DNA of 64,000 bases from an uncultured Sutterella sp. (GCA_949282745.1 CASDQM010000047.1:310001-374000), one strand, 5' to 3'. Shown: positions 34,840 through 44,505, counted from the stretch's first letter. Numbers and translations: made by a program. The notes: generated by a model from the sequence alone, not told the origin.

Positions 34840-35726
34840 TTCCCATTCATTCCGAAAGCAATCCGTTCTTCCGTGAGGACGCCGCGGGTTTCAAGCACAA
34901 CGAACGCAACAAGCAGAGCGTCTCGCAGAAGAAGCTCACGAAGCGGATCATCCGGCTGACGGCGCAGGCGATCACGGACTTTTCCATGATCGAAGAGGGC
35001 GACAAGGTGATGGTCGCCATGAGCGGCGGCAAGGACAGCTACGTGCTGCTCGACGCACTGCGCACCCTGCAGAAGCGCGCGCCCATCTCATTCGAGCTCC
35101 TGGCCGTGACGGTGAATCCGCACATTCCGCAGTTCCCCGCCGAGACGCTTCGCGCTTACTTCGAAGCCGAAAAAATTCCGTATCACATCGAGGATCAGGA
35201 CATCTACTCGATCATTCAGAAGCTGATTCCCGAAGGAAAAAGCGTGTGTTCGCTCTGCGCGCGCCTGCGCCGGGGCATCCTCTACCGCCTGGCGGGCGAG
35301 CTCGGCTGCACGAAGATCGCCCTGGGGCACCACATGGACGACATCGTCGGCACCCTCCTTCTGAACCTCTTTTACGGCGGCCGCCTCAAGGCCATGCCGC
35401 CCGTCCTGCGAAGCGACGACGGCAAGCACACGGTCATCCGCCCGCTCGCCTACGTTCGGGAGTACGAGACGGAAAAATTCGCCAAGCTGCAGGGCTACCC
35501 TCTTGCCCCCAAAGGCCTTTGCGGCGCAGGAGAAAATCTGAAGCGACAGGAAATCAAGGAATTGATGCGCAGCTGGGACCGCGAATTCCCCGGGCGCATC
35601 TACAACCTCTTCATGAGTCTGCAACGGGTGTCGCCCTCGCACCTCATGGACAAGTCGCTCTACGACTTCCACAACTTCGTTTCGCTCGTTCCCCGAGAGG
35701 AGGAAGCGGAGGATCCGCAAGAATGA
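34836..35726 (+). CDS. ttcA: tRNA 2-thiocytidine(32) synthetase TtcA
   Basis: 296 residues. PP-loop SGGKDS follows VMVAM; the CSLC pair and a third Cys in LCGAGENLKRQE provide the three ligands of the [4Fe-4S] cluster. TtcA thiolates C32 of some tRNAs. Translation starts with TTG at 34836, overlapping the folB stop, with GAGGAGAG upstream as the ribosome site. The N-terminal 30 residues before KLTKRIIRLT are typical in length. Confidence 0.94.
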   Translation: MIPIHSESNPFFREDAAGFKHNERNKQSVSQKKLTKRIIRLTAQAITDFSMIEEGDKVMVAMSGGKDSYVLLDALRTLQKRAPISFELLAVTVNPHIPQFPAETLRAYFEAEKIPYHIEDQDIYSIIQKLIPEGKSVCSLCARLRRGILYRLAGELGCTKIALGHHMDDIVGTLLLNLFYGGRLKAMPPVLRSDDGKHTVIRPLAYVREYETEKFAKLQGYPLAPKGLCGAGENLKRQEIKELMRSWDREFPGRIYNLFMSLQRVSPSHLMDKSLYDFHNFVSLVPREEEAEDPQE

Positions 35727-35807
35727 GGGCCCGCGCCGAAACGGAGAAATCCTATTTGGCTACAATGCTCTCAATTCATTTGACATTCAAAAGGGTGATT
35801 TGGAACT

Positions 35808-36269
35808 ATGAGAACCCGCTCCATGAAAGTCATCGACATGGCCGTCCACAAGGTCGCGACCATCACCGATGAGAAGAACATTACGGAATGTGCGGCCCAG
35901 ATGCGCCGCGAACACGTCGGCAGTCTCGTAGTGGTGGACCGCAACAATCGCCCGATCGGCATGATCACGGACCGTGACATCGCCATCGAAGTGGTCGCCC
36001 GCAATCGGGATCCGAACAAAGTGACCGTGCATGAAGCCATGACGGCGCCCGTCGTCACCGCGGCCCCTACCGAAAGCATGGTGGTGGCTCTCGCCCGCAT
36101 GCGCGAGTTCGGGATTCGCCGTCTGCCGATCGTGGATGAGGAAGGCGCGCTCATCGGCGTGATCAGCAACTCCAATCTCGTGGAGGAACTCTCGAGCCTT
36201 CTCGACAGTCTCGTGCGCAACATCCACTCCTCGAAGACCCGCGAAATCGCGCTTCGCTCGGACGAATAA
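35808..36269 (+). CDS. CBS-domain pair protein
   Basis: 153 residues made almost wholly of two CBS motifs (about 10-65 and 78-132), with LVVVDRNNRPIGMITDRDI and RRLPIVDEEGALIGVISNSN as the cores. Stand-alone CBS pairs bind adenine nucleotides and regulate partners in trans. A TACAAT element at 35760-35765 may be its promoter. No enzyme is fused or adjacent that would reveal the partner. Confidence 0.85.
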   Translation: MRTRSMKVIDMAVHKVATITDEKNITECAAQMRREHVGSLVVVDRNNRPIGMITDRDIAIEVVARNRDPNKVTVHEAMTAPVVTAAPTESMVVALARMREFGIRRLPIVDEEGALIGVISNSNLVEELSSLLDSLVRNIHSSKTREIALRSDE

Positions 36270-36294
36270 GACGTCCGACCTCCGAACGGAAAGA

Positions 36295-36332
36295 AACCCC
36301 GAAAAAGCCTCGGCTCTTTCGGGGTTCGTTTT
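36295..36332 (+). terminator. Terminator of CBS gene (shared with rsmI)
   Basis: 10-bp perfect stem AACCCCGAAA (36295-36304) with TTTCGGGGTT (36317-36326), then CGTTTT. The convergent rsmI gene ends 22 bases further on. Confidence 0.8.
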
Positions 36333-36353
36333 ATGGGGCGGGACGTCTCCCGT

Positions 36354-37247
36354 TTACTTCTTGGTGAGGAGATCGTAGAGGGCGGAACGGTCGTTGCCCG
36401 TCGCCTTGGCCGCAGCCGCGGCGAGTTTCGAAGCGGGAAGCAGTTCGCGCAGGACGTCGAGCCAGCGGCGGTCCCGTTCGGTGAGACCTTCCTCCCGATG
36501 CGGCGCCTCATCGACCAGAATCACGTATTCGCCGCGCGGTTCGTGCGCGTCAAGCCAGGCGGGCAGCTCTCCGGCCGTGAGCGACACGATCGTCTCAAAG
36601 CGCTTCGTAAGTTCGCGGGCCACCACGATCCGGCGTTCCGGATCGAGAGCCGCAGCGAGATCGCGCAACATGTCGACAATGCGGTGCGGCGCCTCATAGA
36701 AAACGAAGGGTTCATGACGCGCAGCCCAACGCGCGATCGCCGTTTTGCGCGCTTTCGACTGAGGCGGCAAAAAGCCGACAAAGGAAAAACCGTCTCCGAG
36801 CAGACCGCCCGCGGAAAGCGCCGTGACGACGGCGCTCGCCCCCGGAATCGGAATCACGCGGAGGCCGGCTTCGCGGACGGCATGCACCACCCGGGCCCCC
36901 GGATCGGACACGGCGGGCGTGCCCGCATCGGTCACGAGCGCCACGCGCTCTCCCGCTCCGAGCAGGGCGACGACCTGTTCGGCGCCCTTCACTTCGTTGT
37001 GTTCCCGAACGGAGAACAAACGAACGTTGATGCCGAATTTGTCGAGCAACTTGCGCGTCTCTCGGGTATCCTCAGCTACTACGGTGTCGGCATGGGAGAG
37101 AACCCACAAGGCACGTAGCGTGATGTCTCCCATGTTGCCGATGGGCAACCCCACCACGTAGAGCGCCCCCGCGGGGAACTCCTGCTCGGCCACCCCTGCC
37201 GCCGTCATCAACGTATTGTCTTGCCACCGTTCCGATAAAGAAGCCAT
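36354..37247 (-). CDS. rsmI: 16S rRNA (cytidine(1402)-2'-O)-methyltransferase
   Basis: 297 residues. The tetrapyrrole-methylase-like fold is shown by LYVVGLPIGNMGDITLRAL, VVAEDTRETRKLL, LVTDAGTPAVSDPGARV and PIPGASAVVTALSAGG. It modifies C1402 at the ribosomal P site. The ATG at 37247 has AAGGG upstream inside lpoA. On the other strand the lpoA ATG is at 37246, so both start codons share the same CATG. The rsmI/lpoA divergent pair is also known from enterobacteria. Confidence 0.95.
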   Translation of the reverse strand: MASLSERWQDNTLMTAAGVAEQEFPAGALYVVGLPIGNMGDITLRALWVLSHADTVVAEDTRETRKLLDKFGINVRLFSVREHNEVKGAEQVVALLGAGERVALVTDAGTPAVSDPGARVVHAVREAGLRVIPIPGASAVVTALSAGGLLGDGFSFVGFLPPQSKARKTAIARWAARHEPFVFYEAPHRIVDMLRDLAAALDPERRIVVARELTKRFETIVSLTAGELPAWLDAHEPRGEYVILVDEAPHREEGLTERDRRWLDVLRELLPASKLAAAAAKATGNDRSALYDLLTKK

Positions 37248-39099
37248 GTTCACCCTTCGTAGATTTGTTTCCGCATGCCTGATCGCGTCGGTCGGCTCGG
37301 TCGTCCTTGCGGAACCGGTTACTCCGCCCGATGCAGGTGGAAATGATACCCTCGAAGCGCGTTCCGACGAGGGGAATGCCGCCGAGACGTCGATCGCCGC
37401 GTCCGAAGCGCCCGAGATGACGACGGAGGCCATCGATCCCGCCGCGGCGCCGCTCGCGTCGCTCCTCCCCGAAGAACCGGACCGCCTGACGATCGCGTTA
37501 GTGATGCCGCCCGACGGCTCTCCCTTCACGGCCGCCTCCAAGATCGTCGGAAACGGGCTTCTCGCCGCCAGTCAGACGAGCCGCGAGCCTGCCGAAGTGC
37601 TTCTGGTGGAAGCGCCTGAATCGACGTCCCTCACGGAAGTGCTGCAGAGCGCCGTGGTGGCGGGCGCCGACGTGGTGGTGGGGCCGCTTCAGAAGGAGCG
37701 CGTGACGGAACTCATCCGAATCGGCGCCCTGCCCCTCCCCGTCGTGGCGCTCAATCATCCCTCGGAGGCGATTCCCGACGCAGAAATCCCGGCCAACCTC
37801 GTGATGATGTCGCTTTCGACCGAAAACGAAGCCGAATACATCGCGCGGCTCGCGGTCGCGGCGCTCGAAGAGAGCGCTCCCGAAGCACCCGTGCCGGCAA
37901 TCCCCGCGCCGGATGCCTCCGCGCAGGATGTCTCCGCGCCGACCGCCCCCGTACCGGCTCTCCCCGACGCGACCGCGCCCCTTGCGGACGAAACGGGTGC
38001 CCTGACGGTGCCCGAACGTCAAAAGATTCTGATTCTCTCGCAGTCGGGCGCCTGGGAGACGCGCATCGCCGAGAGCTACGCAAAGGTCCTGACGGCATCG
38101 GGCACGCCCTTTGAGATCTACCGCATCGACGACATGGACCTCAAGCGCCTTCGCGAGAAGGTGCAGCCCGTCCTCTCCGAAGAGGACGAACGACGCTTCG
38201 CGCAGCGCCGGCAGGAGCTTCGTCATCTGCCGGGCACGACCGAAAGCGAGCGCCGCATCCGCGATCAGGCCCTCAAGCGCTTGGATTCCGACATGGCGGT
38301 GCGCCGCGCCGAATCCACGCCTCCCTACGCGGGCATCCTCCTCGCGCTCGACGCGCAGTCGGCGAGCATCGTGCGCACTTCTCTGCCCAGAAAGAGCCGC
38401 GTCTGGGGCACGTCCACGTCCAATCCGGGCGACCCCTCGGCGAGTTCCGCCGCGACGGCCCTCGCCTTCGACCTCGAAGGCCTCGTCTTTGCGGAATGCC
38501 CCCTGCTCCTGCGCTACGACGCGCAGAGCTTCACGGCGCGCTTTGCCGCCTCCATGCCCTATTCGCCCGCGGCCAAGCGGCTCTTCGCCTTCGGTGCGGA
38601 CGCCTTCGGCGTGGCCGAGCGTTGGGCGCAGTCGAACCGCTCCTTCGAAATGGAAGGGGAGACCGGACGTCTCGTTCTCGATCGCGACCGCTCGCCCGTC
38701 GTGGAGCGCACGCCCCAAACCGTTCTCGTGCGGGAAGGACATCTGATTGAAGTCGCTTCGGAGAGCGTGGCCAAGCCCGGTCCCCTGCCGGAAGTTTCGA
38801 TTCCTTCGCGTCAGACGCTCACCGTCAAGGAAGTGCTGCCCGCCAAGGCGTCGGTTACGGTGGTGCCCGTCATCATCGAGGACGTCGGCCCCGAACAGCC
38901 GGCGCCGAGTAAAATGCTTCCCGCTCCGGTCCGCTCGGACCCCTCCGCGCCCGCCGCGCCGGAAGCGACGCCTCCGGGCATCGAAACGCGCCCCTTCGAG
39001 GCGCCCTTTGAGGAACCCGGCGCCGCCGCTGCTGTTCCGATTGCGGACGCTCCCGCTTCCGACGGGGAGGAACCCCTCCCCGAACCGAGCGTTCTCTGA
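37246..39099 (+). CDS. lpoA: Penicillin-binding protein activator LpoA-like
   Basis: 617 residues. An N-terminal signal (LRRFVSACLIASVGSVVLA) is followed by a type-1 periplasmic-binding-protein fold (LTIALVMPPDGSPFTAASKI, GADVVVGPLQKERV, PVVALNHP), as in the C-terminal domain of LpoA/LppC. A Pro/Ala-rich insertion (about 208-250) and a Pro-rich tail (after 545) flank it. Unlike E. coli LpoA there is no credible lipobox: the VSAC at residues 8-11 precedes the hydrophobic core. The N-terminal TPR domain of E. coli LpoA is also missing. Position opposite rsmI supports the assignment. Confidence 0.8.
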   Translation: MFTLRRFVSACLIASVGSVVLAEPVTPPDAGGNDTLEARSDEGNAAETSIAASEAPEMTTEAIDPAAAPLASLLPEEPDRLTIALVMPPDGSPFTAASKIVGNGLLAASQTSREPAEVLLVEAPESTSLTEVLQSAVVAGADVVVGPLQKERVTELIRIGALPLPVVALNHPSEAIPDAEIPANLVMMSLSTENEAEYIARLAVAALEESAPEAPVPAIPAPDASAQDVSAPTAPVPALPDATAPLADETGALTVPERQKILILSQSGAWETRIAESYAKVLTASGTPFEIYRIDDMDLKRLREKVQPVLSEEDERRFAQRRQELRHLPGTTESERRIRDQALKRLDSDMAVRRAESTPPYAGILLALDAQSASIVRTSLPRKSRVWGTSTSNPGDPSASSAATALAFDLEGLVFAECPLLLRYDAQSFTARFAASMPYSPAAKRLFAFGADAFGVAERWAQSNRSFEMEGETGRLVLDRDRSPVVERTPQTVLVREGHLIEVASESVAKPGPLPEVSIPSRQTLTVKEVLPAKASVTVVPVIIEDVGPEQPAPSKMLPAPVRSDPSAPAAPEATPPGIETRPFEAPFEEPGAAAAVPIADAPASDGEEPLPEPSVL

Positions 39100-39175
39100 C
39101 GATCGACGACATTGATTTATCCCGCGGGCGGACGGTCACCGATACCGGCCGCCCCTTTCTTTCCGAACGATTCTC

Positions 39176-41002
39176 ATGGCTCTCTTTACCCTTCTCAACG
39201 CACATCTCGCTTGGGGCGACTTGCCGCTGCTCGACGGCGCCCAACTCACCATCGACCCCGGAGAACGCGTCGGATTGATCGGTCGAAACGGCACGGGGAA
39301 GAGTTCGCTTCTCTCCGTTCTGGCGGGCAAGACCAAGCTCGACGATGGCGAACTCCAATTTACCGACGGTCTGCGCACGGTGTTTGTCGAACAGGAACCC
39401 CTCCTGCCCGAGGCGCCCACCGTGCTCGAAAGCCTTGCCCAGCGCGGCCGTCTTCAGGAGATTTCCGACGAACGCGAAGTCTGGCGGGTCCGCGCCCGCA
39501 TCGAAGAGATGCTCCACCGGTTCGACCTCGACGTCAACACCGATCCGGCCAAGGCTTCGGGCGGGGAAAAGAAGCGCGCCGCCCTGGCGCTCGCACTCGC
39601 GCTCGAGCCGGACCTGCTCCTTCTCGACGAACCGACGAACCACCTCGACATCCGCGCGATCGCGACGCTCGAAGAGCTCGTCAACGCGCAGTGCCGCAAT
39701 CAGCGCTCGCTCATCGTCATCACGCACGACCGTCAGTTCCTCGACAACGTTTCGACGCGCATCGTCGAACTCGACCGCGGAATTCTCCGCTCCTACCCCG
39801 GCAATTTCGCCGCGTACGAGAACCGCAAGGAAGAGGAACTCGCCGCCGAAGAACTCGCCCGTCAGCGCTTCGACAAGTTCTGGGCGCAGGAAGAGGTCTG
39901 GATCCGCAAGGGGATCGAAGCGCGCCGCACCCGCAACGAAGGGCGCGTGCGCCGACTCGAACGTCTGCGCAAGGAACGAAGCGAACGCCGCGACCGCATG
40001 GGTTCGATCCGCCTGCAGATCGACGCGGGAGAAAAGAGCGGCAAAATCGTGGCCGAAGTGGAAAATCTCTCCAAATCCTTCGGCTCGAAGACCGTCGTGC
40101 GCGACCTGAATTTCACCCTGATGCGCGGCGACCGGCTCGGCCTCATCGGCCGAAACGGGGCCGGCAAGAGCACGCTCATCAAGCTTCTCCTCGGACAACT
40201 GCAGCCCGACGAAGGAAAGGTTCGCCTCGGCACCAATCTGAAGATCGCCTACTTCGATCAGCTTCGCGAACAGCTCGACCTCACGAAGACCGTCGCCGAA
40301 ACCATTTCGCCGGGGTCCGACTGGGTCGAAATCGCCGGCGAGAAAAAGCACATCGTCGCCTATCTCGGGGACTTTCTCTTTCCGCCGCGGCGGGCGAACG
40401 TTCCGGTGAGCTCGCTCTCGGGCGGTGAACGTAACCGCCTGCTTCTCGCGCGCCTTTTCGCCCTGCCCGCCAACCTGCTGGTGCTCGACGAACCGACGAA
40501 CGACCTCGACATCGACTCGCTCGAACTCCTCGAGCAGACGCTCCTGAACTACCCGGGAACCATCATCCTCGTGAGCCACGACCGGCGCTTTCTCGACAAC
40601 GTGGTGACCGAAGTGCTCGCCCCGGAAGGCAACGGCGTCTGGCGCGAATACGTGGGCGGCTACGAAGACTGGCTGCGCCAGCGCCCCGCGCCCGCGGAAC
40701 CCGCCCCCGTCAAGGCGGCTCCGAAACCCGTGGAGCGCACGCGGCAGCGCACCCTGAAACTCAGCTTCAAGGAAACCCGCGACCTCGAAGAGATCCCGAC
40801 CCGTCTGGAAAATCTCGAAGCCGAGCAACAGGCGCTCTACGAAAAAATGAGCGGCGCCGAGTATCACCTGCTCGACGTCGCCGAACAAAAGGCCGACGCC
40901 GCACGCTCCGCGGAGATCGAAAAGGAAACGGAGGAACTCTTCGAACGCTGGGAGGCGCTCGAAGAAAAGCGCCGCCAGATCGAAGAGGCGTCAGGAGCCT
41001 GA
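39176..41002 (+). CDS. uup: ABC-F family ATPase Uup
   Basis: 608 residues, two ABC domains in one chain and no membrane segment. First domain: GRNGTGKSS, signature KASGGEKKR, LLDEPTNHLD. Second: GRNGAGKST, LSGGERNRLL, LVLDEPTNDLD. The interdomain linker is Arg-rich, and a C-terminal coiled coil (about 515-600) is the Uup hallmark that binds DNA. Uup affects transposon excision and ribosome assembly. The first signature has Ala for the usual Leu. Confidence 0.92.
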   Translation: MALFTLLNAHLAWGDLPLLDGAQLTIDPGERVGLIGRNGTGKSSLLSVLAGKTKLDDGELQFTDGLRTVFVEQEPLLPEAPTVLESLAQRGRLQEISDEREVWRVRARIEEMLHRFDLDVNTDPAKASGGEKKRAALALALALEPDLLLLDEPTNHLDIRAIATLEELVNAQCRNQRSLIVITHDRQFLDNVSTRIVELDRGILRSYPGNFAAYENRKEEELAAEELARQRFDKFWAQEEVWIRKGIEARRTRNEGRVRRLERLRKERSERRDRMGSIRLQIDAGEKSGKIVAEVENLSKSFGSKTVVRDLNFTLMRGDRLGLIGRNGAGKSTLIKLLLGQLQPDEGKVRLGTNLKIAYFDQLREQLDLTKTVAETISPGSDWVEIAGEKKHIVAYLGDFLFPPRRANVPVSSLSGGERNRLLLARLFALPANLLVLDEPTNDLDIDSLELLEQTLLNYPGTIILVSHDRRFLDNVVTEVLAPEGNGVWREYVGGYEDWLRQRPAPAEPAPVKAAPKPVERTRQRTLKLSFKETRDLEEIPTRLENLEAEQQALYEKMSGAEYHLLDVAEQKADAARSAEIEKETEELFERWEALEEKRRQIEEASGA

Positions 41003-41168
41003 TGAGGGGCCCGGGGCGCTTCTGATCTTCGGACGGAGGCGCCCGATGAGGGGTAACACCGAGAAAATCCTCTTTTTCGCGGGCTCCGCGAGGAAGGGAA
41101 AAGACCTATAAAAGAAAAGAACATCGGCCGCCGACGAGAAGAGGGCGGTCACATACGCTGGGATACAA

Positions 41169-43001
41169 ATGGATCGTGCACAAGAATTGAACGGCAAGAA
41201 CACCTTGCCGGAACTCCTTTTCTCCGCCTGCAAGACGTGGGGACCACGGGAAGCCCTTCGGGAGTACGACCGAAAGAGCGCTCAGTGGCAGTCCGTCTCG
41301 TACTCGCAACTCGCAACCCGCATCGACGCGTGGCGGCGAAGCTTCGCCGCGCTCGGTCTGGAAACGGGCGACCGCGTCGGGATTCTGTTGCCAAACGGCG
41401 TGCATCACGTCTGCGCGGACATGGCCGCCATGGCCAACGGGCTCGTCCCGGTGCCCCTGCACGCCATCGATACGCCGGGTGCCTGCCGCTTCCTCCTCTC
41501 CGACAGCGGCGCCCGCATTCTCGTCACGAACCGCCGCAGCCGCTGGGAGCAGATCCGCGCGGTGCCCGAGGGCGAACTCGCCCTGCGCCACGTCGTTTTC
41601 ACCGAAGAGGAGAACGAAGAAAGCGATGCGGACCGCCTGCCCCTGCTTCCCCTCGCGAACTTCCTGCATCTCGGCGAGGCCTTCGCCGGAGAGCCGCCGC
41701 TCGCTTCCGACCCCGAGGCCCCCGCCTGCGTCATCTACACTTCGGGCACCACGGGACGTCCCAAGGGCGTGGTTTTGTCGCAGGCAAACATCGTCGCCAA
41801 CGTCCGGGCCACGCTGCACTGCGTCTCGCCCAAAGTGGGAGACGTCTTCCTCTCCTTTTTGCCGCTCTCGCACATGTTCGAGCGTACGGCGGGCTACTAC
41901 CTCGCCCTCGCCACGGGCTGCACGATCGTCTACAACCGTTCGGTTCTGCTCCTTGCGGAAGATCTCCGTCAGGTCCGCCCCGACGTCATCATTTCGGTGC
42001 CCCGCATTTACGAAAAGATTTACGGACGGATCCGCAAGCGTCTGGAAAAGGCCGGCGTGATCGAGCGCACCTTCTTCGAGTGGGCCGTACAGACGGGGTG
42101 GCGCAACTTCGCCCGCCGCAACGGCATTCCCTGCGACCAGTCGGGCGCCTGGCGCGACGGCTTCGTGCGCGCCTTCGTGCTCCCGAAGGTGTCGCAGCTT
42201 CTCCTCTCGCAGTTCGGGGGCAAACTGCGCATCGCCATCTCGGGCGGCGCCGCCCTCAACATGGAGGTGGCCAAGCTCTTTTGCGGGCTGGGACTCCCCA
42301 TCATTCAGGGCTACGGCATGACGGAAACGAGTCCGATCATCGCCGGCAACTCGCTCGAGGAAAATCACCCCGACACGGTGGGACGTCCCTTCCGGGGCGT
42401 GGAAGTACGCCTGGGCGAAGGAGACGAAATCCAGGTGCGCGGTCCCTCGGTGACGAAGTCCTACTGGCGGCGCCCCGACGCCGTCGAGGCGGCCTTCACC
42501 GAAGACGGCTGGTTCCGAACGGGGGACGTCGGCGAATTCACCCCCGAAGGGCTCCTTCGCATCAAGGGCCGCATCAAGGAAATCATCGTGACGTCGACGG
42601 GAGAGAAGATCGCCCCGACCGATCTGGAAAACGCCCTCGAAACCGATCCCCTTTTCGAACAGACCTACGTGGTGGGCGAAAACCGTCCCTTCCTCACGCT
42701 CGTTGCGGTGCTGCAAGGAGAAGAGTGGAAACGGACGGCCGAGGGACTCGGGCTCGATCCGCAGGATCCCACGTCGCTTTCGGCTCCGGCCGCGAAGACG
42801 CTTGCGCTGCAGCGCGCCAAGGCCGCCGCGAAGGGCTTCCCCTACTACGCGCTGCCGCGGGCCGTCATCCTCACGCTCGAGCCGTGGACCGTCGACAACG
42901 GTCTTCTGACGCCGACCCTGAAGCTCAAGCGCGGACCGCTCTCCGAGCACTTCACCGAAAACATCGAACACATTTACGCCCGACGCGGTCAAGCTTCTTA
43001 A
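41169..43001 (+). CDS. AMP-dependent long-chain acyl-CoA synthetase (FAA1-type)
   Basis: 610 residues. The adenylate-forming signatures are present: YTSGTTGRPKGVVLS (P-loop), GYGMTETSPII, DGWFRTGDVGEF and the C-terminal KEIIVTSTGEKIAPTDLEN. The FAA1 subgroup (AMP-forming, long-chain) is suggested by SFLPLSHMFERTAGYY. It activates fatty acids to acyl-CoA. A possible TATAAA promoter element lies at about 41106. No beta-oxidation genes are adjacent, so it more likely serves uptake and recycling of exogenous fatty acids into lipids. Confidence 0.92.
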   Translation: MDRAQELNGKNTLPELLFSACKTWGPREALREYDRKSAQWQSVSYSQLATRIDAWRRSFAALGLETGDRVGILLPNGVHHVCADMAAMANGLVPVPLHAIDTPGACRFLLSDSGARILVTNRRSRWEQIRAVPEGELALRHVVFTEEENEESDADRLPLLPLANFLHLGEAFAGEPPLASDPEAPACVIYTSGTTGRPKGVVLSQANIVANVRATLHCVSPKVGDVFLSFLPLSHMFERTAGYYLALATGCTIVYNRSVLLLAEDLRQVRPDVIISVPRIYEKIYGRIRKRLEKAGVIERTFFEWAVQTGWRNFARRNGIPCDQSGAWRDGFVRAFVLPKVSQLLLSQFGGKLRIAISGGAALNMEVAKLFCGLGLPIIQGYGMTETSPIIAGNSLEENHPDTVGRPFRGVEVRLGEGDEIQVRGPSVTKSYWRRPDAVEAAFTEDGWFRTGDVGEFTPEGLLRIKGRIKEIIVTSTGEKIAPTDLENALETDPLFEQTYVVGENRPFLTLVAVLQGEEWKRTAEGLGLDPQDPTSLSAPAAKTLALQRAKAAAKGFPYYALPRAVILTLEPWTVDNGLLTPTLKLKRGPLSEHFTENIEHIYARRGQAS

Positions 43002-43063
43002 GAAGCAAAGAGGGCCCGCAATAGTACAATGCGGGGACTTGTTTTTTTCATGCGACACGATCC

Positions 43064-44377
43064 ATGACCACCTCGAACTACGTTCCCCGTCCCCGCAAAC
43101 TGCTCCCCGACTGGATGATCGGGGCGACCGACCGGGTGATGGACTACTACATCAAGCGCTATCTGCACTGCGATCCCATCATCCTCAAGAATCCTCCGCC
43201 GCCGCAGGAGGGGCACCGCTATCTGCTGTACGCGCACATTCCGTTCTGCCACACGCTCTGCACGTACTGCACCTTCCACCGCTTTCTCTTCAAGGAGTAC
43301 AAGGCGCGCGAATACTTCATCAACCTGCGCAAGGAAATGGAGTACGTCCACGCCCTCGGCTACGACTTCCACTCCATGTACATCGGCGGCGGCACGACGA
43401 CGATTCTCGAGGACGAACTGATCAAGACGATCGAGCACGCCAAGAAGCTCTTCCCGTCGATCAAGGAAATCAGCTGCGAAACCGACCCGCAGATCATCAC
43501 GACGCCGCAGTTCCGCAACCTCAAGGGGCTCGTGGACCGCATGTCCATCGGCGTGCAGAGCTTCAACGACGAAATTCTGAAGCTCTCGGACCGCTACGAA
43601 AAGTTCGGTTCGGGCGAACAGATCTTCGAGCGTCTGCAGTACGCGCAGGAACTCTTCCCCACCTGCAACGTCGACATGATGTTCGGTTTCCGCGGCCAGA
43701 CCCTCGACATGCTCCATGACGACATGGAAAAGATCTGGCAGCTCAACCCGCGCCAGGTCACGACCTACCCGCTCATGGTCACGTCCCAGACGCGAAAGAG
43801 CGTGAAGAACGACATCGCCGCCAAGGGCAATCAGCTCGCCGATCAGTACCGCGTGATTCTCGACACGCTCGGGAGCCGCTACAACCACCTGACGTCCTGG
43901 ACCTTCGGCCGCACGAACGACGAAGGCTTCGACGAATACGTGGTCGACTACGACGAATACCTCGGCGTGGGCTCGGGCGCCTTCTCCTTCCTCGGCGACA
44001 GCCTCTACGTCAACACCTTCAGCCTTCGCCGCTACGCCGAACGCATCGCGCAGGGCAACACCGGGGTGGAACGCCGCCGTCAGTTCGACGCGCACGCCAT
44101 CTGGCAGTACCGCCTGATGCTCGGCCTCTTCTCGCACCGCCTCTCCCGGCGCTACTTCCGCGAAGTCCACGGCATCAACGTCGACCGCGCGCTCTTCAAG
44201 GAAATGCTCGGGCTGCGCCTTGCGGGCGCCATCGAGGACGACCCGAACGATCCCGACCACATCATCGTGACCGACGCCGGCAAATTCCTCGGCCTCGTCA
44301 TGATGAAGGCCTTCTATTCGGGCATGGACAACGTCCGCGCCGAACTGCGCGCTCCGCTCAAGGAAGCCGACATGTAA
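43064..44377 (+). CDS. HemN-like radical SAM protein (coproporphyrinogen III oxidase family)
   Basis: 437 residues. The radical-SAM cluster ligands are Cys62, Cys66 and Cys69 in IPFCHTLCTYCTF, followed by MYIGGGTTTIL (GGD-like loop), SIGVQSFNDEIL and NVDMMFGFRGQT, which are the HemN/HemW core motifs. The C-terminal domain (HAIWQYRLMLGLFSHRLSRR) differs from classical HemN and HemW. It may act on porphyrins, for example in haem handling. It lies directly before the [FeFe] hydrogenase genes but behind a strong terminator. I considered HydG and rejected it: the core is HemN-like, not ThiH-like. Confidence 0.85.
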   Translation: MTTSNYVPRPRKLLPDWMIGATDRVMDYYIKRYLHCDPIILKNPPPPQEGHRYLLYAHIPFCHTLCTYCTFHRFLFKEYKAREYFINLRKEMEYVHALGYDFHSMYIGGGTTTILEDELIKTIEHAKKLFPSIKEISCETDPQIITTPQFRNLKGLVDRMSIGVQSFNDEILKLSDRYEKFGSGEQIFERLQYAQELFPTCNVDMMFGFRGQTLDMLHDDMEKIWQLNPRQVTTYPLMVTSQTRKSVKNDIAAKGNQLADQYRVILDTLGSRYNHLTSWTFGRTNDEGFDEYVVDYDEYLGVGSGAFSFLGDSLYVNTFSLRRYAERIAQGNTGVERRRQFDAHAIWQYRLMLGLFSHRLSRRYFREVHGINVDRALFKEMLGLRLAGAIEDDPNDPDHIIVTDAGKFLGLVMMKAFYSGMDNVRAELRAPLKEADM

Positions 44378-44384
44378 CCCCCTC

Positions 44385-44413
44385 GCGCCCTCCTCCCCGG
44401 AGGGCGCTTTTTT
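44385..44413 (+). terminator. Terminator before the hydrogenase locus
   Basis: Perfect 9-bp stem GCGCCCTCC (44385-44393) with GGAGGGCGC (44399-44407), loop TCCCC, then TTTTTT. Confidence 0.93.
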
Positions 44414-44436
44414 CCTGCATCGCAAATGCTGAATAA

Positions 44437-44453
44437 CCGAGTGTTTCACTCGG
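44437..44453. promoter_or_regulatory. Inverted repeat, possible operator
   Basis: CCGAGTG, TTT, CACTCGG: a perfect 7-bp inverted repeat with a 3-base centre, without a following T-tract. Could bind a dimeric regulator of the hydrogenase genes. Confidence 0.4.
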
Positions 44454-44505
44454 AATCTCAACAACGGCAAGGCATTCGATTTTTGTAAAGAGAATTTTTC
44501 AAAGA

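Noticed and set aside
41014..41044. 9-bp hairpin after uup as a terminator
   Set aside because: No T-tract follows it on the plus strand; it may only be a GC-rich inverted repeat.
43064..44377. Possible HydG
   Set aside because: Cluster motif and downstream blocks are HemN/HemW-like, and the ThiH-like and C-terminal cluster features of HydG are absent.
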